This document shows positions 27,237 through 33,743 of a stretch of 49,705 nt of DNA, in pieces. The DNA is taken from IMG/VR virus record IMGVR_UViG_3300036791_001655, positions 1 through 49,705 of that record; one strand, given 5' to 3'. Position numbers and translations under genes: made by a program. This DNA comes from a virus. The notes under the pieces are model-generated. The model was not told where the DNA came from. It worked only from the letters and a program-made list of their open reading frames with translations, and made no database searches. The number at the start of each line of letters is the position of its first letter. The stretch's first letter is position 1.

Positions 27237-27550
27237 CCTTCCTTCTTCAAGTGTCGATCCCGTATATCACGCAAGCACCGATCCTGTTTGGGGCTTAAAT
27301 GTCTGTGGTTAGCTGCGTCACGGATAAATTGCCGTTCCCATTCCGAGAGCTGCTCGACCTTGGCCAGCTCGGAGAGGGTATGGTCGATCTTCTGGCGTCG
27401 CGCGATCGTTTCGGGTTTGGCTACCCAGCCCAGGAAGCGTTTGCAGTCAACGCAAAGCTGTTTGGCAAAATGTGGCCCGCGTTTTTCCGGGACAATGACC
27501 CGGTGCGGGTGTGAGCATTCGCCAAACAGTGTTCCTTGCTCGGCGGTCAT
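27233..27550 (-). CDS. Small zinc-ribbon-like protein
   Basis: This 105-residue protein has a cysteine-histidine pattern CSHPHRV at 12-18 and CVDCKRFLGW at 33-42, the form of a zinc-binding site. The rest is charged helix ending in DIRDRHLKKEG. It overlaps the primase-helicase start as ATGA, and the promoter at 27674-27701 lies just upstream, so it is the first gene of leftward block B. It could assist replication or transcription; the function is unknown. Confidence 0.65.
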   Translation of the reverse strand: MTAEQGTLFGECSHPHRVIVPEKRGPHFAKQLCVDCKRFLGWVAKPETIARRQKIDHTLSELAKVEQLSEWERQFIRDAANHRHLSPKQDRCLRDIRDRHLKKEG

Positions 27551-27673
27551 GCGTCCAATACTCCAGAGGATGCTCCGTGCTTTGCGAGCGGATCAGATGC
27601 CGTAGCACCTAAAGAGCACACGAAGCACCCGCTGGAATATTGGATGCCATGATCCTCTCGCATGAGAAAAAAG

Positions 27674-27701
27674 ATAATGCGGAAGAGATTTTTCTTGTCA
27701 A
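27674..27701 (-). promoter_or_regulatory. Sigma70-like promoter for leftward block B
   Basis: On the minus strand TTGACA (27696-27701) is followed after 16 bases by CATTAT (27674-27679). The -35 box matches fully and the -10 box four of six. It points into the zinc protein and primase-helicase genes about 120 bases downstream. It does not carry the CCAAGCAGCTTGG-like spacer site found in block A promoters. The gene-free stretch from 27551 to 27919 holds this promoter and two hairpins; I see no gene in it. Confidence 0.6.
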
Positions 27702-27798
27702 GCCGGAATCTTTAATTAATTTTTCGTTTTGGTTCTTACCATCAGGTTGAAACGTGAAGAGAGGATAGTACGACAAAAGTTGGATCCATAAGGGGTGT

Positions 27799-27836
27799 GG
27801 GGGTTGGTGATTCTCCTCTGCACCCCCTTCTTTTTT
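27799..27836 (+). terminator. Hairpin with U-tract on the plus strand
   Basis: GGGGGT at 27799-27804 pairs with ACCCCC at 27822-27827 across a 17-base loop and is followed by TTCTTTTTT. This has the shape of an intrinsic terminator for rightward transcripts, although no rightward gene precedes it. It may stop antisense reading into block A. Confidence 0.4.
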
Positions 27837-27852
27837 ATATGGCAAAGAAAAA

Positions 27853-27883
27853 AATGAAAAAAAAGGGTGGCAAAAAGCCACCC
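27853..27883 (-). terminator. Intrinsic terminator ending leftward block A
   Basis: GGGTGGC at 27865-27871 and GCCACCC at 27877-27883 form a perfect 7-bp stem with a 5-base loop. Read on the minus strand the stem is followed by eight or more U residues (27856-27864). It lies just after the last gene of block A (27920) and before the block B promoter, so it separates the two leftward transcripts. Confidence 0.8.
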
Positions 27884-27919
27884 ATGCCTTACTGAAATTC
27901 TCCCGCTTTTTTTCGCTCC

Positions 27920-28105
27920 CTAGCGTGGTTTCGGGGACTTGGCCAGTTTACGCTTGTGGCTGGCCGCGATTGACCCGCTCAAGTAGTGGAAGGGGTTTTT
28001 TGTTCGGACATTTTTGCCCCGGCCAATGGCCGCTGCCCGATCCATCATCTTTTGGTTGCGCGGGATCGAAGCAATGTTAGGGAGATGCAATCGAGCAGCG
28101 TTCAT
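27920..28105 (-). CDS. Small basic hypothetical protein
   Basis: This 61-residue protein is rich in K, R and A and ends KRKLAKSPKPR. Its start overlaps the previous stop as ATGA, which supports expression. It is the last gene of block A. The charge suggests nucleic acid or membrane binding, but no family is recognised. Confidence 0.5.
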   Translation of the reverse strand: MNAARLHLPNIASIPRNQKMMDRAAAIGRGKNVRTKNPFHYLSGSIAASHKRKLAKSPKPR

Positions 28106-28302
28106 CGCTTTGCGCCGATTACTTTGGCTGGACGGGTTTTATAGCCGGTTTTGGGACTGCCCGGGGTAATGATTCCGGGGCCGGGTTTGACCGTGACATG
28201 GGCCATAGCCGGTTCAGCGGTCGTTAGCGAAGCGGCTCCGCCGGTGTGCCGGTTGATCCCGTAACCGCCCCCGAAACTTGGTTTTTGGAAACTGGTCTTC
28301 AT
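28102..28302 (-). CDS. Small glycine-rich hypothetical protein
   Basis: I start this at ATG 28300-28302, giving 66 residues. The upstream TTG at 28338 lies in the same frame but coincides with a TTGACA. The protein is rich in G, P, T and K, for example SFGGGYGINRHTGGAASL. It overlaps the next gene as ATGA. A TTGACA at 28333-28338 with a poor -10 could give a near-leaderless transcript, but I do not rely on it. Function unknown. Confidence 0.5.
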   Translation of the reverse strand: MKTSFQKPSFGGGYGINRHTGGAASLTTAEPAMAHVTVKPGPGIITPGSPKTGYKTRPAKVIGAKR

Positions 28303-28344
28303 GTTCCCAAGATTGGCAACCCTCCCCGGGGTTGTCAAGGGATT

Positions 28345-28496
28345 TTATTCCTCGTCGAAGTCGCGCAGCTCGTTCCGTCGCGCCATATCGTTAAGTTTTC
28401 GGTCGCGGCTGACATCAATGAAAAAGAGGATAGTAAGGACGAAAAAAGCACAACAGAGGCGATAAAAAAGATGACCAAGGCAGTCATGGCGGTCAT
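28345..28496 (-). pseudogene. Small membrane protein, apparently frameshifted at a T6 run
   Basis: The ATG at 28494-28496 overlaps the upstream stop (ATGA) and starts MTAMTALVIFFIASVVLF, a membrane segment. Shortly after, at a run of six T (minus strand, plus 28442-28447), the good reading moves to another frame, VLTILFFIDVSRDRKLNDMA and on to RDFDEE with a TAA at 28345-28347. Adding one T would restore a single-pass membrane protein of about 50 residues. In the unshifted frame it would end at 28335 with a much poorer tail. Either a homopolymer error or real slippage or decay explains it. Confidence 0.5.
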
Positions 28497-28705
28497 CGTT
28501 GGATTCCCAAAATCTTAGCTATGTCGCGCCTGAGAACGTATCGAGCGTTACCGCGCCCGGAGTGTTGATCTGCGTAACGGAGCGCACGGAGCAGCGCGGC
28601 GACAGTATTCATTAAGTCGGTTCCAGCCCAAGCTGGCATGTCTCTGCTCATTCTGCGGCCTTCAATCTCATCCAGCTTGGCGTTGATCTTGTCCGAGTCG
28701 CTCAT
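28493..28705 (-). CDS. Small protein, member of a tandem pair (copy 2)
   Basis: This 70-residue protein begins MSDSDKINAKLDEIEGRR and shares SRDMPAWAGTDLM and RDIAKILGI with the gene directly upstream (28702-28905). The two are tandem duplicates. It overlaps its neighbours as ATGA on both sides. The DNA of the two copies is also alike: 28611-28660 matches 28811-28860 with only a few differences. Function unknown. Confidence 0.6.
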   Translation of the reverse strand: MSDSDKINAKLDEIEGRRMSRDMPAWAGTDLMNTVAALLRALRYADQHSGRGNARYVLRRDIAKILGIQR

Positions 28706-28905
28706 TTGCCCTCCAGAATCTTCGCGATGTCGCGCAATGGTTTCCGATCTGCCTCAAACACTTCGGGACAGAACTGTTCCAGCGCCCTTCGCAGCGCGGC
28801 ATTTGATTTCATTAAATCAGTTCCAGCCCAAGCTGGTATGTCTCTGCTCTTCCTACGCCCTTCACATCCCTTAAGCCATTGCGTGATCTTGTCGTGGTCG
28901 CTCAT
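28702..28905 (-). CDS. Small protein, member of a tandem pair (copy 1)
   Basis: This 67-residue protein starts MSDHDKITQWLKGCEGRR and carries SRDIPAWAGTDLM and LRDIAKILEGK, matching its downstream neighbour at about half of positions. The repeat offset in the DNA is exactly 200 bases. A related end, RADVAKILGL, occurs inside the larger protein at 29811-30350, so the motif may be a mobile short helix. Function unknown. Confidence 0.6.
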   Translation of the reverse strand: MSDHDKITQWLKGCEGRRKSRDIPAWAGTDLMKSNAALRRALEQFCPEVFEADRKPLRDIAKILEGK

Positions 28906-29099
28906 TTCTTTTCCTCCTTCGGTGGCGGCAAGGCAAGATGCGATAACGAATGTAGTTTCATCGCGATTGCTTCTGAGTCGTAAACAAGAATGTCACCAAC
29001 GTAGATTTTAAGCGGCGCAGCGTAGGTATTCGAAAATAGTCGCGGGTCATGCCCACTTTCTATAGTCACATGCTTGATTCTATCTTTGTCAGTTTTCAT
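28902..29099 (-). CDS. Small hypothetical protein
   Basis: Starting at ATG 29097-29099, coupled to the upstream stop as ATGA, the protein is 65 residues. It begins MKTDKDRIKHVTIESGHDP and holds a hydrophobic strand, IYVGDILVYDSEAIAMKL, then a proline-rich charged end. No known domain is recognised. Confidence 0.55.
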   Translation of the reverse strand: MKTDKDRIKHVTIESGHDPRLFSNTYAAPLKIYVGDILVYDSEAIAMKLHSLSHLALPPPKEEKK

Positions 29100-29329
29100 T
29101 CGCCCTCCATCAGCATTCTCGCCTCGCACCTTTGCAGGGCGGTGGCGTAAATTGCGCCAAATTTCCGCAGGTCATTGTGGCACATTTCCATAAGTATCGA
29201 CCCGTGATCTCTCTTTTGTTCTGACGTTAGCTTTTCTTCCCACTCATGGCAGGCGTTGAGGTCGAAAATATCGTAGTTCAGATCGCCAGTCATCCGAACC
29301 ATGCCTTCCTTAATTTCTTTCTGCGTCAT
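29096..29329 (-). CDS. Small hypothetical protein
   Basis: This 77-residue protein has a helical appearance, starts MTQKEIKEGMVRMTGDLNYD, and has two cysteine-histidine pairs (NACHEWEE and EMCHND). Its start overlaps the previous stop as ATGA and its stop overlaps the next start the same way, so it is in the middle of a coupled run. No function recognised. Confidence 0.55.
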   Translation of the reverse strand: MTQKEIKEGMVRMTGDLNYDIFDLNACHEWEEKLTSEQKRDHGSILMEMCHNDLRKFGAIYATALQRCEARMLMEGE

Positions 29330-29814
29330 ATTTTGTTGATCGAGGCGTGTTCTCCGAAATAAAACGTGGCGGCGACGTTGTAAGCTATGGCAGCTTCTTT
29401 TTCGCTATCGAATTTGCCGACATATTTAGAAACCCCACGAACCATGATGAATACCTGCCAAGGTTTTCCTTTCCCGATGTTCCTGCTCACTCCTCGGAAT
29501 CTAGAAGTCTTGCCTTGTTTTCGCCGGCGAGACGCTCCGTTTTCGTGATGATTTCCGAAGCGTAGATTTTCCTTACGGCAATCCAGTCCGTCTCCGTTTC
29601 GGTGCATCACCATTTGCCTTGGTGCTGCATCCATCACAAACCGATGAAGCAAAATCCGTTGAGATAGACCATTTCCAACCCAATGCTCATGAGCGGCGTA
29701 TTTCTGACCGCGTAATTTTTCAACGTGCCAACTGCCGTGCGCTCGAACTCGCTCATCGTCGTCGGAATCAATCAAAGCTGACAAACTATTTCCAAGGTAA
29801 ATTGCAACGCTCAT
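29326..29814 (-). CDS. HNH endonuclease with AP2 DNA-binding domain, homing-type
   Basis: This 162-residue protein is in two parts. The HNH core runs from about residue 54 to 92: LHRFVMD at 56-62, then H71-R-N73-G-D-G, then RKENLRFGNHHEN. The AP2 domain (about 104-160) has SRFRGVSRN, the GKPWQVFI strand, GKFDSEKEAAIAYNVAA and a final NKI. HNH-AP2 proteins are free-standing homing endonucleases that cut near their own site and copy the gene into DNA lacking it. It is inserted among tightly coupled early genes with overlaps kept (29326-29329 and 29811-29814), so insertion did not break the operon. Active-site histidines look intact. Confidence 0.85.
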   Translation of the reverse strand: MSVAIYLGNSLSALIDSDDDERVRAHGSWHVEKLRGQKYAAHEHWVGNGLSQRILLHRFVMDAAPRQMVMHRNGDGLDCRKENLRFGNHHENGASRRRKQGKTSRFRGVSRNIGKGKPWQVFIMVRGVSKYVGKFDSEKEAAIAYNVAATFYFGEHASINKI

Positions 29815-30350
29815 GGTGTAAGAATTAGCGCCTCTGCTTCTTGGAGAGCCGTCGCCGTTGCCGCATTAGAAACATCATCTATCGGAACGATGTCACGACA
29901 TAAAATTAACCACCATCGCTGAAATTTTTCCTTTGGTAGTTTAATCAGGACTTCACGCATGGCGTTTTTATCATTCGGGTAGTCGGGAACAAGTTCGTGT
30001 CCTAATACCGACATTCCCCACATTTCGTCTGTCGTTTCGTCAACTTCGCAATGTCGAAATCCTTCCAGCTCCGCAATCTTCATCCGCACGGCTTCCTTGT
30101 ATCGGTCGAGGGAAACAGTGGGTCTATTGCCACAGTAACGTGAATCTAAATCGTTGTGCGGCAATCCGAGAATCTTAGCTACATCAGCACGTGGTTGTGG
30201 GTCGCTCATTTTGTTTTCCGTAGAAAGTATCGAGCTAATCTTATCCACGGTTCTCTTTCTACCGAATCCATATCTCTCCATGTAGGACGAAGAATTCTCT
30301 TCCCCATGAAAGATAAATCTTAAACGACGAGAAAGTTCTTCTATCGTCAT
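29811..30350 (-). CDS. Hypothetical protein of 179 residues
   Basis: With the ATG at 30350 the protein is 179 residues. The first half is charged and helical (MTIEELSRRLRFIFHGEE). A MSDPQPRADVAKILGL segment near residue 50 recalls the tandem small proteins at 28493-28905. The second half is mixed, with an aromatic patch at EKFQRWWLILCRD. A start at 30208 is possible and would leave that segment N-terminal. It is coupled to the HNH-AP2 gene by a 4-base overlap. Function unknown. Confidence 0.5.
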   Translation of the reverse strand: MTIEELSRRLRFIFHGEENSSSYMERYGFGRKRTVDKISSILSTENKMSDPQPRADVAKILGLPHNDLDSRYCGNRPTVSLDRYKEAVRMKIAELEGFRHCEVDETTDEMWGMSVLGHELVPDYPNDKNAMREVLIKLPKEKFQRWWLILCRDIVPIDDVSNAATATALQEAEALILTP

Positions 30351-30357
30351 CGGGCGC

Positions 30358-30489
30358 TCATTTCTTTTCCTCCTGCCGTTGCCTTCGGCGCGGCTGTTCT
30401 CCGGGTTTTTTTCCTCCCAGCCACGCGCCCAAGAGAAGCGCGATAAAGGGGGCAAGCCCGATCCAAGTTAGTACGAGAATTGCCCACAT
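30358..30489 (-). CDS. Tiny single-pass membrane protein
   Basis: This 43-residue protein begins MWAILVLTWIGLAPFIALLL, one membrane helix, and ends in a strongly charged tail (RRRQRQEEKK). It starts right after the stop of the upstream gene and ends seven bases before the next start. A tight junction on both sides and clear topology support it. Function unknown. Confidence 0.55.
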   Translation of the reverse strand: MWAILVLTWIGLAPFIALLLGAWLGGKKPGEQPRRRQRQEEKK

Positions 30490-30804
30490 TTACTTTTCCT
30501 TGGACGGCGTTTGATGGATGATTTTTCCGTGTTTCATAACGACACCGCTCGAATACGCGATGGTTTCCTCTTGCGGCGGCGTGAAGATACAGTTACCGTG
30601 ACATTCAGTCAGTGGGCGACCGCAATTCGGACACTTCTCCTGCGGCGGCGTGATCTTGTGCCAGTAATCGAATTGAGGGTATCTTTGTCCTAGAAAGTTA
30701 GACGAGTGAATAACCAGATAGCTTTTTTCCCCGGACTTGATTAACACTGGCAAGTCATCCGGCATCGGTTCGCGTTCGGTGCGCGCTATCCATTCGTCGC
30801 TCAT
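30490..30804 (-). CDS. DUF551-like protein with a zinc-binding patch
   Basis: This 104-residue protein has a DUF551-like layout in its first half: WIARTEREPMPDDLPVLIKS, then a WHK block near residue 49. It then has a CPNCGRPLTECHGNC patch at about residues 58-72, which could bind zinc. It sits tightly between a coiled-coil protein and a tiny membrane protein in the early operon. DUF551 is common in phages with no settled function. Confidence 0.55.
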   Translation of the reverse strand: MSDEWIARTEREPMPDDLPVLIKSGEKSYLVIHSSNFLGQRYPQFDYWHKITPPQEKCPNCGRPLTECHGNCIFTPPQEETIAYSSGVVMKHGKIIHQTPSKEK

Positions 30805-30811
30805 GTCATTG

Positions 30812-31234
30812 TTAATAGGTTGAGCTATCCAGAGTTTTCATTACTTCGCGCGACATGGCCAGCATCGAGCGACATGCCTCAAACCGGGCAAAGACCGCTT
30901 CCCATTCAGCAATAGTGGCAGCGGCATCGGCATACTGAGTTTCTAGACCTTTGAAGCGTTGCAGGTAAACCGGGCTAGACCGGGCAAGGTTCTCTGCGGC
31001 AGCCACCGATTCCCCGCGCTGGATAAAGCGCACCTGCTCGTTCGCAAGCGCGTTTTTGCGCTGATCATTAGAAAATTCCTTGACCTGTCGGGCGCTTCCC
31101 ACCATCGGAGCAAGGCTACGCATCCGAGTGATGCACTCCTGCATCTTCTGTTGAATGTCCCTGATTTCCTTGTCGTCTACGATGGGATTATCTCCTTTCG
31201 ATCCGCTGACCAGTGATGTGAACGGCACAACCAT
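30812..31234 (-). CDS. Helical early protein of unknown function
   Basis: This is a 140-residue protein with mostly helical composition from residue 20 on (DKEIRDIQQKMQECITRMR, AAATIAEWEAVFARFEACRS). The long ATG at 31234 has no strong ribosome site and partly overlaps a 28-residue cysteine-rich frame (31188-31274), so the true start could differ, but no better ATG is close. Function unknown. Confidence 0.5.
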   Translation of the reverse strand: MVVPFTSLVSGSKGDNPIVDDKEIRDIQQKMQECITRMRSLAPMVGSARQVKEFSNDQRKNALANEQVRFIQRGESVAAAENLARSSPVYLQRFKGLETQYADAAATIAEWEAVFARFEACRSMLAMSREVMKTLDSSTY

Positions 31235-31274
31235 CTAACATTAAGCCACACACGCAACATTGGTGATCGTTCAT
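31188..31274 (-). CDS. Very small cysteine-rich ORF, uncertain
   Basis: This frame of 28 residues starts MNDHQCCVCGLMLDGC and overlaps the nuclease stop as ATGA (31271-31274). The CCVC pattern could bind a metal. It overlaps the following gene by 47 bases in another frame, so only one of the two starts may be right. It is kept because of the coupling. Confidence 0.35.
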   Translation of the reverse strand: MNDHQCCVCGLMLDGCAVHITGQRIERR

Positions 31275-32188
31275 TTGGTTTCCTTGTGTTTTTCTAGCCA
31301 CTTTTTCTCAACATCGAGACCGAAGTCGCAAAACGTCTGCACCGGACAAAAATCCAAGCAACGGACAGGCTCGGCCTGCCGCGCCTCGATGAAAAACTTT
31401 TTACTGTCTCCCGGGGGAGCCGCTCTCATGGCTTGAAGCATGGCTGCTTCGGCCTGATCGCGGTTACTGAAAATGCGCACCGCGCGCTTGCGATCGGAGC
31501 GCATGACAGCAAACCCCGCGTCCCGCTGCCAGCGTTCTTCCTTGGTGCAGACTGGTGGACTGGTCGCCTCGGCACGGTGTTTCTCGACCCGCGTATTGAT
31601 ATAGTCCTGCGCTCCCCCGACCGACCAAGCTGGGAGTGGCATGACATGGACTGCGCACTTGGGATAGTCCGCATCCTTGCTGTAGCGCGCCTGACGCGCT
31701 TTCCAGTCTTTTAAGATGGCAATGTTGACGATCCGGTTGACCACGAAATCGTTCGTCCGCATCAGGTAAAGATTGATGTTGGCTTGTTGCTCCCACTCCT
31801 TGGTATCGCCCAGCATGAATTTCCAGACACTGGTCTCTTTCCAGTCGTAGAGGGTTCCATCGGAACGATCGAACAGGTCAATCTGACCGCTCACCTTGGC
31901 CCCGGTCACGGGCATGACGGTCTCAAAGCGTTGTTCGACCAGATAACGCTCAGGATTGGTCTTGGCGATGCGTTCCAGGACAATGTGCTTGGTCTGTCCC
32001 TGAAAGGCCCAAACCCGGTCGGAGACATCTTCAACCAGATCGGCTTCATGCTTGCGCGCGTAGGAGAGAATCCGGCTGGGCCGGATTAGCTCGGTCGCGG
32101 TAAACTCGGCATCACCCCGGACATACTCATCGGCGCTGACAGCCGCCACGAAAGGTTCGGGCAGATCAAATTTGTTGAGTAGCTTCAC
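31271..32188 (-). CDS. PD-(D/E)XK nuclease, RecB/Cas4-like
   Basis: This 305-residue protein has a RecB/Cas4-type nuclease core: SGQIDLF at 100-106 with D104, LYDWKE at 113-118 with D115 and K117, and a QANINLYLMR block at 135-144 in the place of the Q..Y motif. The C-terminus has CLDFCPVQTFCDF (three cysteines), like the iron-sulfur or zinc patch seen in such enzymes, although a four-cysteine cluster is not complete in that stretch. Such phage enzymes process DNA ends in recombination or host DNA breakdown. It lies in the early leftward operon, overlapping the 32166-32408 gene by 23 bases. Confidence 0.75.
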   Translation of the reverse strand: MKLLNKFDLPEPFVAAVSADEYVRGDAEFTATELIRPSRILSYARKHEADLVEDVSDRVWAFQGQTKHIVLERIAKTNPERYLVEQRFETVMPVTGAKVSGQIDLFDRSDGTLYDWKETSVWKFMLGDTKEWEQQANINLYLMRTNDFVVNRIVNIAILKDWKARQARYSKDADYPKCAVHVMPLPAWSVGGAQDYINTRVEKHRAEATSPPVCTKEERWQRDAGFAVMRSDRKRAVRIFSNRDQAEAAMLQAMRAAPPGDSKKFFIEARQAEPVRCLDFCPVQTFCDFGLDVEKKWLEKHKETK

Positions 32189-32408
32189 GGCTTATTTTTT
32201 CCATCTCGGTTTTCAGTTTTGCAGTGGCTTTCTCCATATCGTCAAAAAAGACAATCATGGCGTCCATCAGTTGCATACTTCGATCAAACATCTGCTCATT
32301 GGTTTCCCAATGAGCCTTCTGTTCGGAGATGGGCGGAAAGTCATGCTGCTTCAGATCGTTAGTGATTTTATCCATAAATTTATTGATATCTCCTACGGTT
32401 ATACTCAT
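32166..32408 (-). CDS. Small helical hypothetical protein
   Basis: This 80-residue protein begins MSITVGDINKFMDKI and reads as a helical, possibly coiled-coil protein (EKATAKLKTEMEKISREATQ). It overlaps its upstream neighbour as ATGA and the nuclease gene by 23 bases, so it may cooperate with the nuclease, but no domain is recognised. Confidence 0.55.
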   Translation of the reverse strand: MSITVGDINKFMDKITNDLKQHDFPPISEQKAHWETNEQMFDRSMQLMDAMIVFFDDMEKATAKLKTEMEKISREATQQI

Positions 32409-32752
32409 GTTTTAATGTTGACGAGCGCAGGATTAAGCACTCCCTTACCTTCGTTTGCTTTTTCTCCCTCGTCGTGGATTTGGTTACTGATATTCCATTT
32501 GCGGCGAAACTCCTCGCCGCGCGAATGACAGTGCGAGACCATTTGCGCAACGCACCCTGCCATGAACCCGGTGATTCCACCGGCTTTGATGTTTTGGTCA
32601 GCTTCATTGATGATTGCGTCTGGATCAAAGTCACCCGGACGTTCATCGAGAAGTCGCATGACTTCCCGTGCTACCTCGACACAGGCGGCTCCGTATCCAT
32701 CGGTGTTGATAGTTACCCATTCGTTCCAGTCTTCCTCTTTTATTATTGGCAT
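32405..32752 (-). CDS. Hypothetical early protein
   Basis: I use ATG 32752, which gives 115 residues; the upstream extension to 32935 is low-complexity and overlaps the neighbouring gene. The protein starts MPIIKEEDWNEWVTINTDGY and has a short glycine-rich turn (AGGITGFMAGCVAQMVSHC) that could be a membrane or dimer helix. It is coupled to the downstream gene as ATGA. Function unknown. Confidence 0.55.
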   Translation of the reverse strand: MPIIKEEDWNEWVTINTDGYGAACVEVAREVMRLLDERPGDFDPDAIINEADQNIKAGGITGFMAGCVAQMVSHCHSRGEEFRRKWNISNQIHDEGEKANEGKGVLNPALVNIKT

Positions 32753-32768
32753 GTTTGTTGGTTCTTTC

Positions 32769-33026
32769 TCACCAAGGGTCTGATTTCCCTTCCCCGGGGT
32801 TCTTTGTTTCCCCGTCTGTTTTTGCCTTGTCCTTTGGCTTAAAGTATTTTCCGTTCCCAAGGATCGGCATCTTCTCGCCCTTGTCTCCCCTTTGCTTGAC
32901 CATCCATTCTCCATAATCGGAGTCCGGGGTTTCAAAGAGGACTAGGTCAAGGTAGCGACCTTTTTTTCCTTCAAAGAGTCTCTTTTTGTCAATCTTATCG
33001 ACGTTCACGTTGCAGCTTATCGGCAT
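32769..33026 (-). CDS. Small hypothetical early protein
   Basis: This 85-residue protein has a strong beta-like first half (MPISCNVNVDKIDKKRLFEG then RYLDLVLFETP) and a charged K, D and E rich end. Short proteins of this layout are common in phage early regions, as I recall, with no function assigned. The ribosome site AAAGGAA lies about 10 bases before the ATG. Confidence 0.6.
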   Translation of the reverse strand: MPISCNVNVDKIDKKRLFEGKKGRYLDLVLFETPDSDYGEWMVKQRGDKGEKMPILGNGKYFKPKDKAKTDGETKNPGEGKSDPW

Positions 33027-33042
33027 GGTGTAGTTTCCTTTT

Positions 33043-33264
33043 CTATTCTGTGGTTGTTGTTTTGGTTTCTGTCGGGGGATGGTGTATCGCGCGCTCGCTT
33101 AGGCGTTCCCGGCGCTGGGCCAGTAGCCCGGCTTCAATCAGGATATACTCCAGTTGCGCGAAAGCGGTGCATTCCGGCCCGTTGGGGAACGGATTAAAGT
33201 TTTGGTGTCTAGTGAGCAGGTTCCACCTTTCGGTGATCTTGCGTTTTAGTTCTTTGTCGTTCAT
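33043..33264 (-). CDS. Small helical hypothetical protein
   Basis: This 73-residue protein starts MNDKELKRKITERWNLL and ends in a T-rich tail. It is the first gene after the spacer-operator promoter at 33277-33305, whose start point would fall about 10 bases upstream of the ATG, so it has a very short leader. Function unknown. Confidence 0.55.
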   Translation of the reverse strand: MNDKELKRKITERWNLLTRHQNFNPFPNGPECTAFAQLEYILIEAGLLAQRRERLSERAIHHPPTETKTTTTE

Positions 33265-33276
33265 TGGTTAATAAGT

Positions 33277-33305
33277 ATGCTAAGCTGGTTGGTATTTGTT
33301 GTCAA
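33277..33305 (-). promoter_or_regulatory. Leftward promoter with shared spacer operator
   Basis: On the minus strand TTGACA (33300-33305) and TAGCAT (33277-33282) are 17 bases apart. The spacer holds ATACCAACCAGCTT, a variant of the CCAAGCAGCTTGG-like site also seen in the promoters at 36121-36149 and 36712-36739. It drives 33264 and probably downstream genes. The -35 box overlaps the stop of the upstream gene. Confidence 0.6.
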
Positions 33306-33430
33306 GGGGTAAAATAATATCTGGCCAGATCAATCAGATTGGCTAGAAGATAGGCCAAGCAAATCATTCCAAATGCAGCCAAGAGATATATCCAAGACCT
33401 GATTAGGCGTTTTTGGTTTTTTATCTTCAT
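33302..33430 (-). CDS. Tiny single-pass membrane protein
   Basis: With the start at 33430 the protein is 42 residues: a basic N-terminus (MKIKNQKRLIRSW), one membrane helix (IYLLAAFGMICLAYLLANLI) and a short tail. It ends in the -35 box of the following promoter. The longer frame to 33508 would overlap the 34-residue membrane gene and is unlikely. Function unknown. Confidence 0.5.
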   Translation of the reverse strand: MKIKNQKRLIRSWIYLLAAFGMICLAYLLANLIDLARYYFTP

Positions 33431-33432
33431 TT

Positions 33433-33537
33433 TTAGTGGTTGGCCAGCCATTGGATCACTGCAAGGGTGACGAGCCAGAAAGCCACTCCGAGTGCTATAG
33501 CTAGGCAAAAGGCGATTGCTGTGTCCAAGGCTTTCAT
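33433..33537 (-). CDS. Tiny membrane protein
   Basis: This is a 34-residue protein, MKALDTAIAFCLAIALG and on, a single hydrophobic helix. Its ATG overlaps the previous stop as ATGA (33534-33537), and its stop is 2 bases from the next start. The coupling is its main support. Function unknown. Confidence 0.5.
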   Translation of the reverse strand: MKALDTAIAFCLAIALGVAFWLVTLAVIQWLANH

Positions 33538-33689
33538 GCTGTTCGTTTGATATGACACTCTTTGCCTTGCCGCGAAACTTGATAGCTCCGGTCGCCGTAT
33601 GCGTCTTTCAATCGATCCGCTGAAGATTTAGCGTTGAAATATTCTCCGCGTGGCAGGGTGACGGTCTCTTTTGGTTTCATCTCGTCCAT
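33534..33689 (-). CDS. Small hypothetical protein
   Basis: This is a 51-residue protein starting MDEMKPKETVTLPRGEYFNA. It has a short beta-type core ending in SYQVSRQGKECHIKRTA. ATGA coupling to the tiny membrane gene downstream supports it. Function unknown. Confidence 0.55.
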   Translation of the reverse strand: MDEMKPKETVTLPRGEYFNAKSSADRLKDAYGDRSYQVSRQGKECHIKRTA

Positions 33690-33743
33690 GCAAGTGTCGT
33701 GTCTTTGACCAGCGCGATCGCTGGAACCTATCTATCATTGTTT

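Noticed and set aside
27609-27881. A 90-residue minus frame across the terminator and promoter region
   Set aside because: It runs through both hairpins and the promoter, has no coupling, and an odd composition.
27839-27895. A tiny plus-strand lysine-rich frame (MAKKKMKKKGGKKPPMPY)
   Set aside because: It has no ribosome site and is largely the A-rich flank of the minus-strand terminator.
28310-28338. Promoter with TTGACA upstream of the 28102-28302 gene
   Set aside because: The -10 position holds CAATCT with only two or three matches; not strong enough to list.
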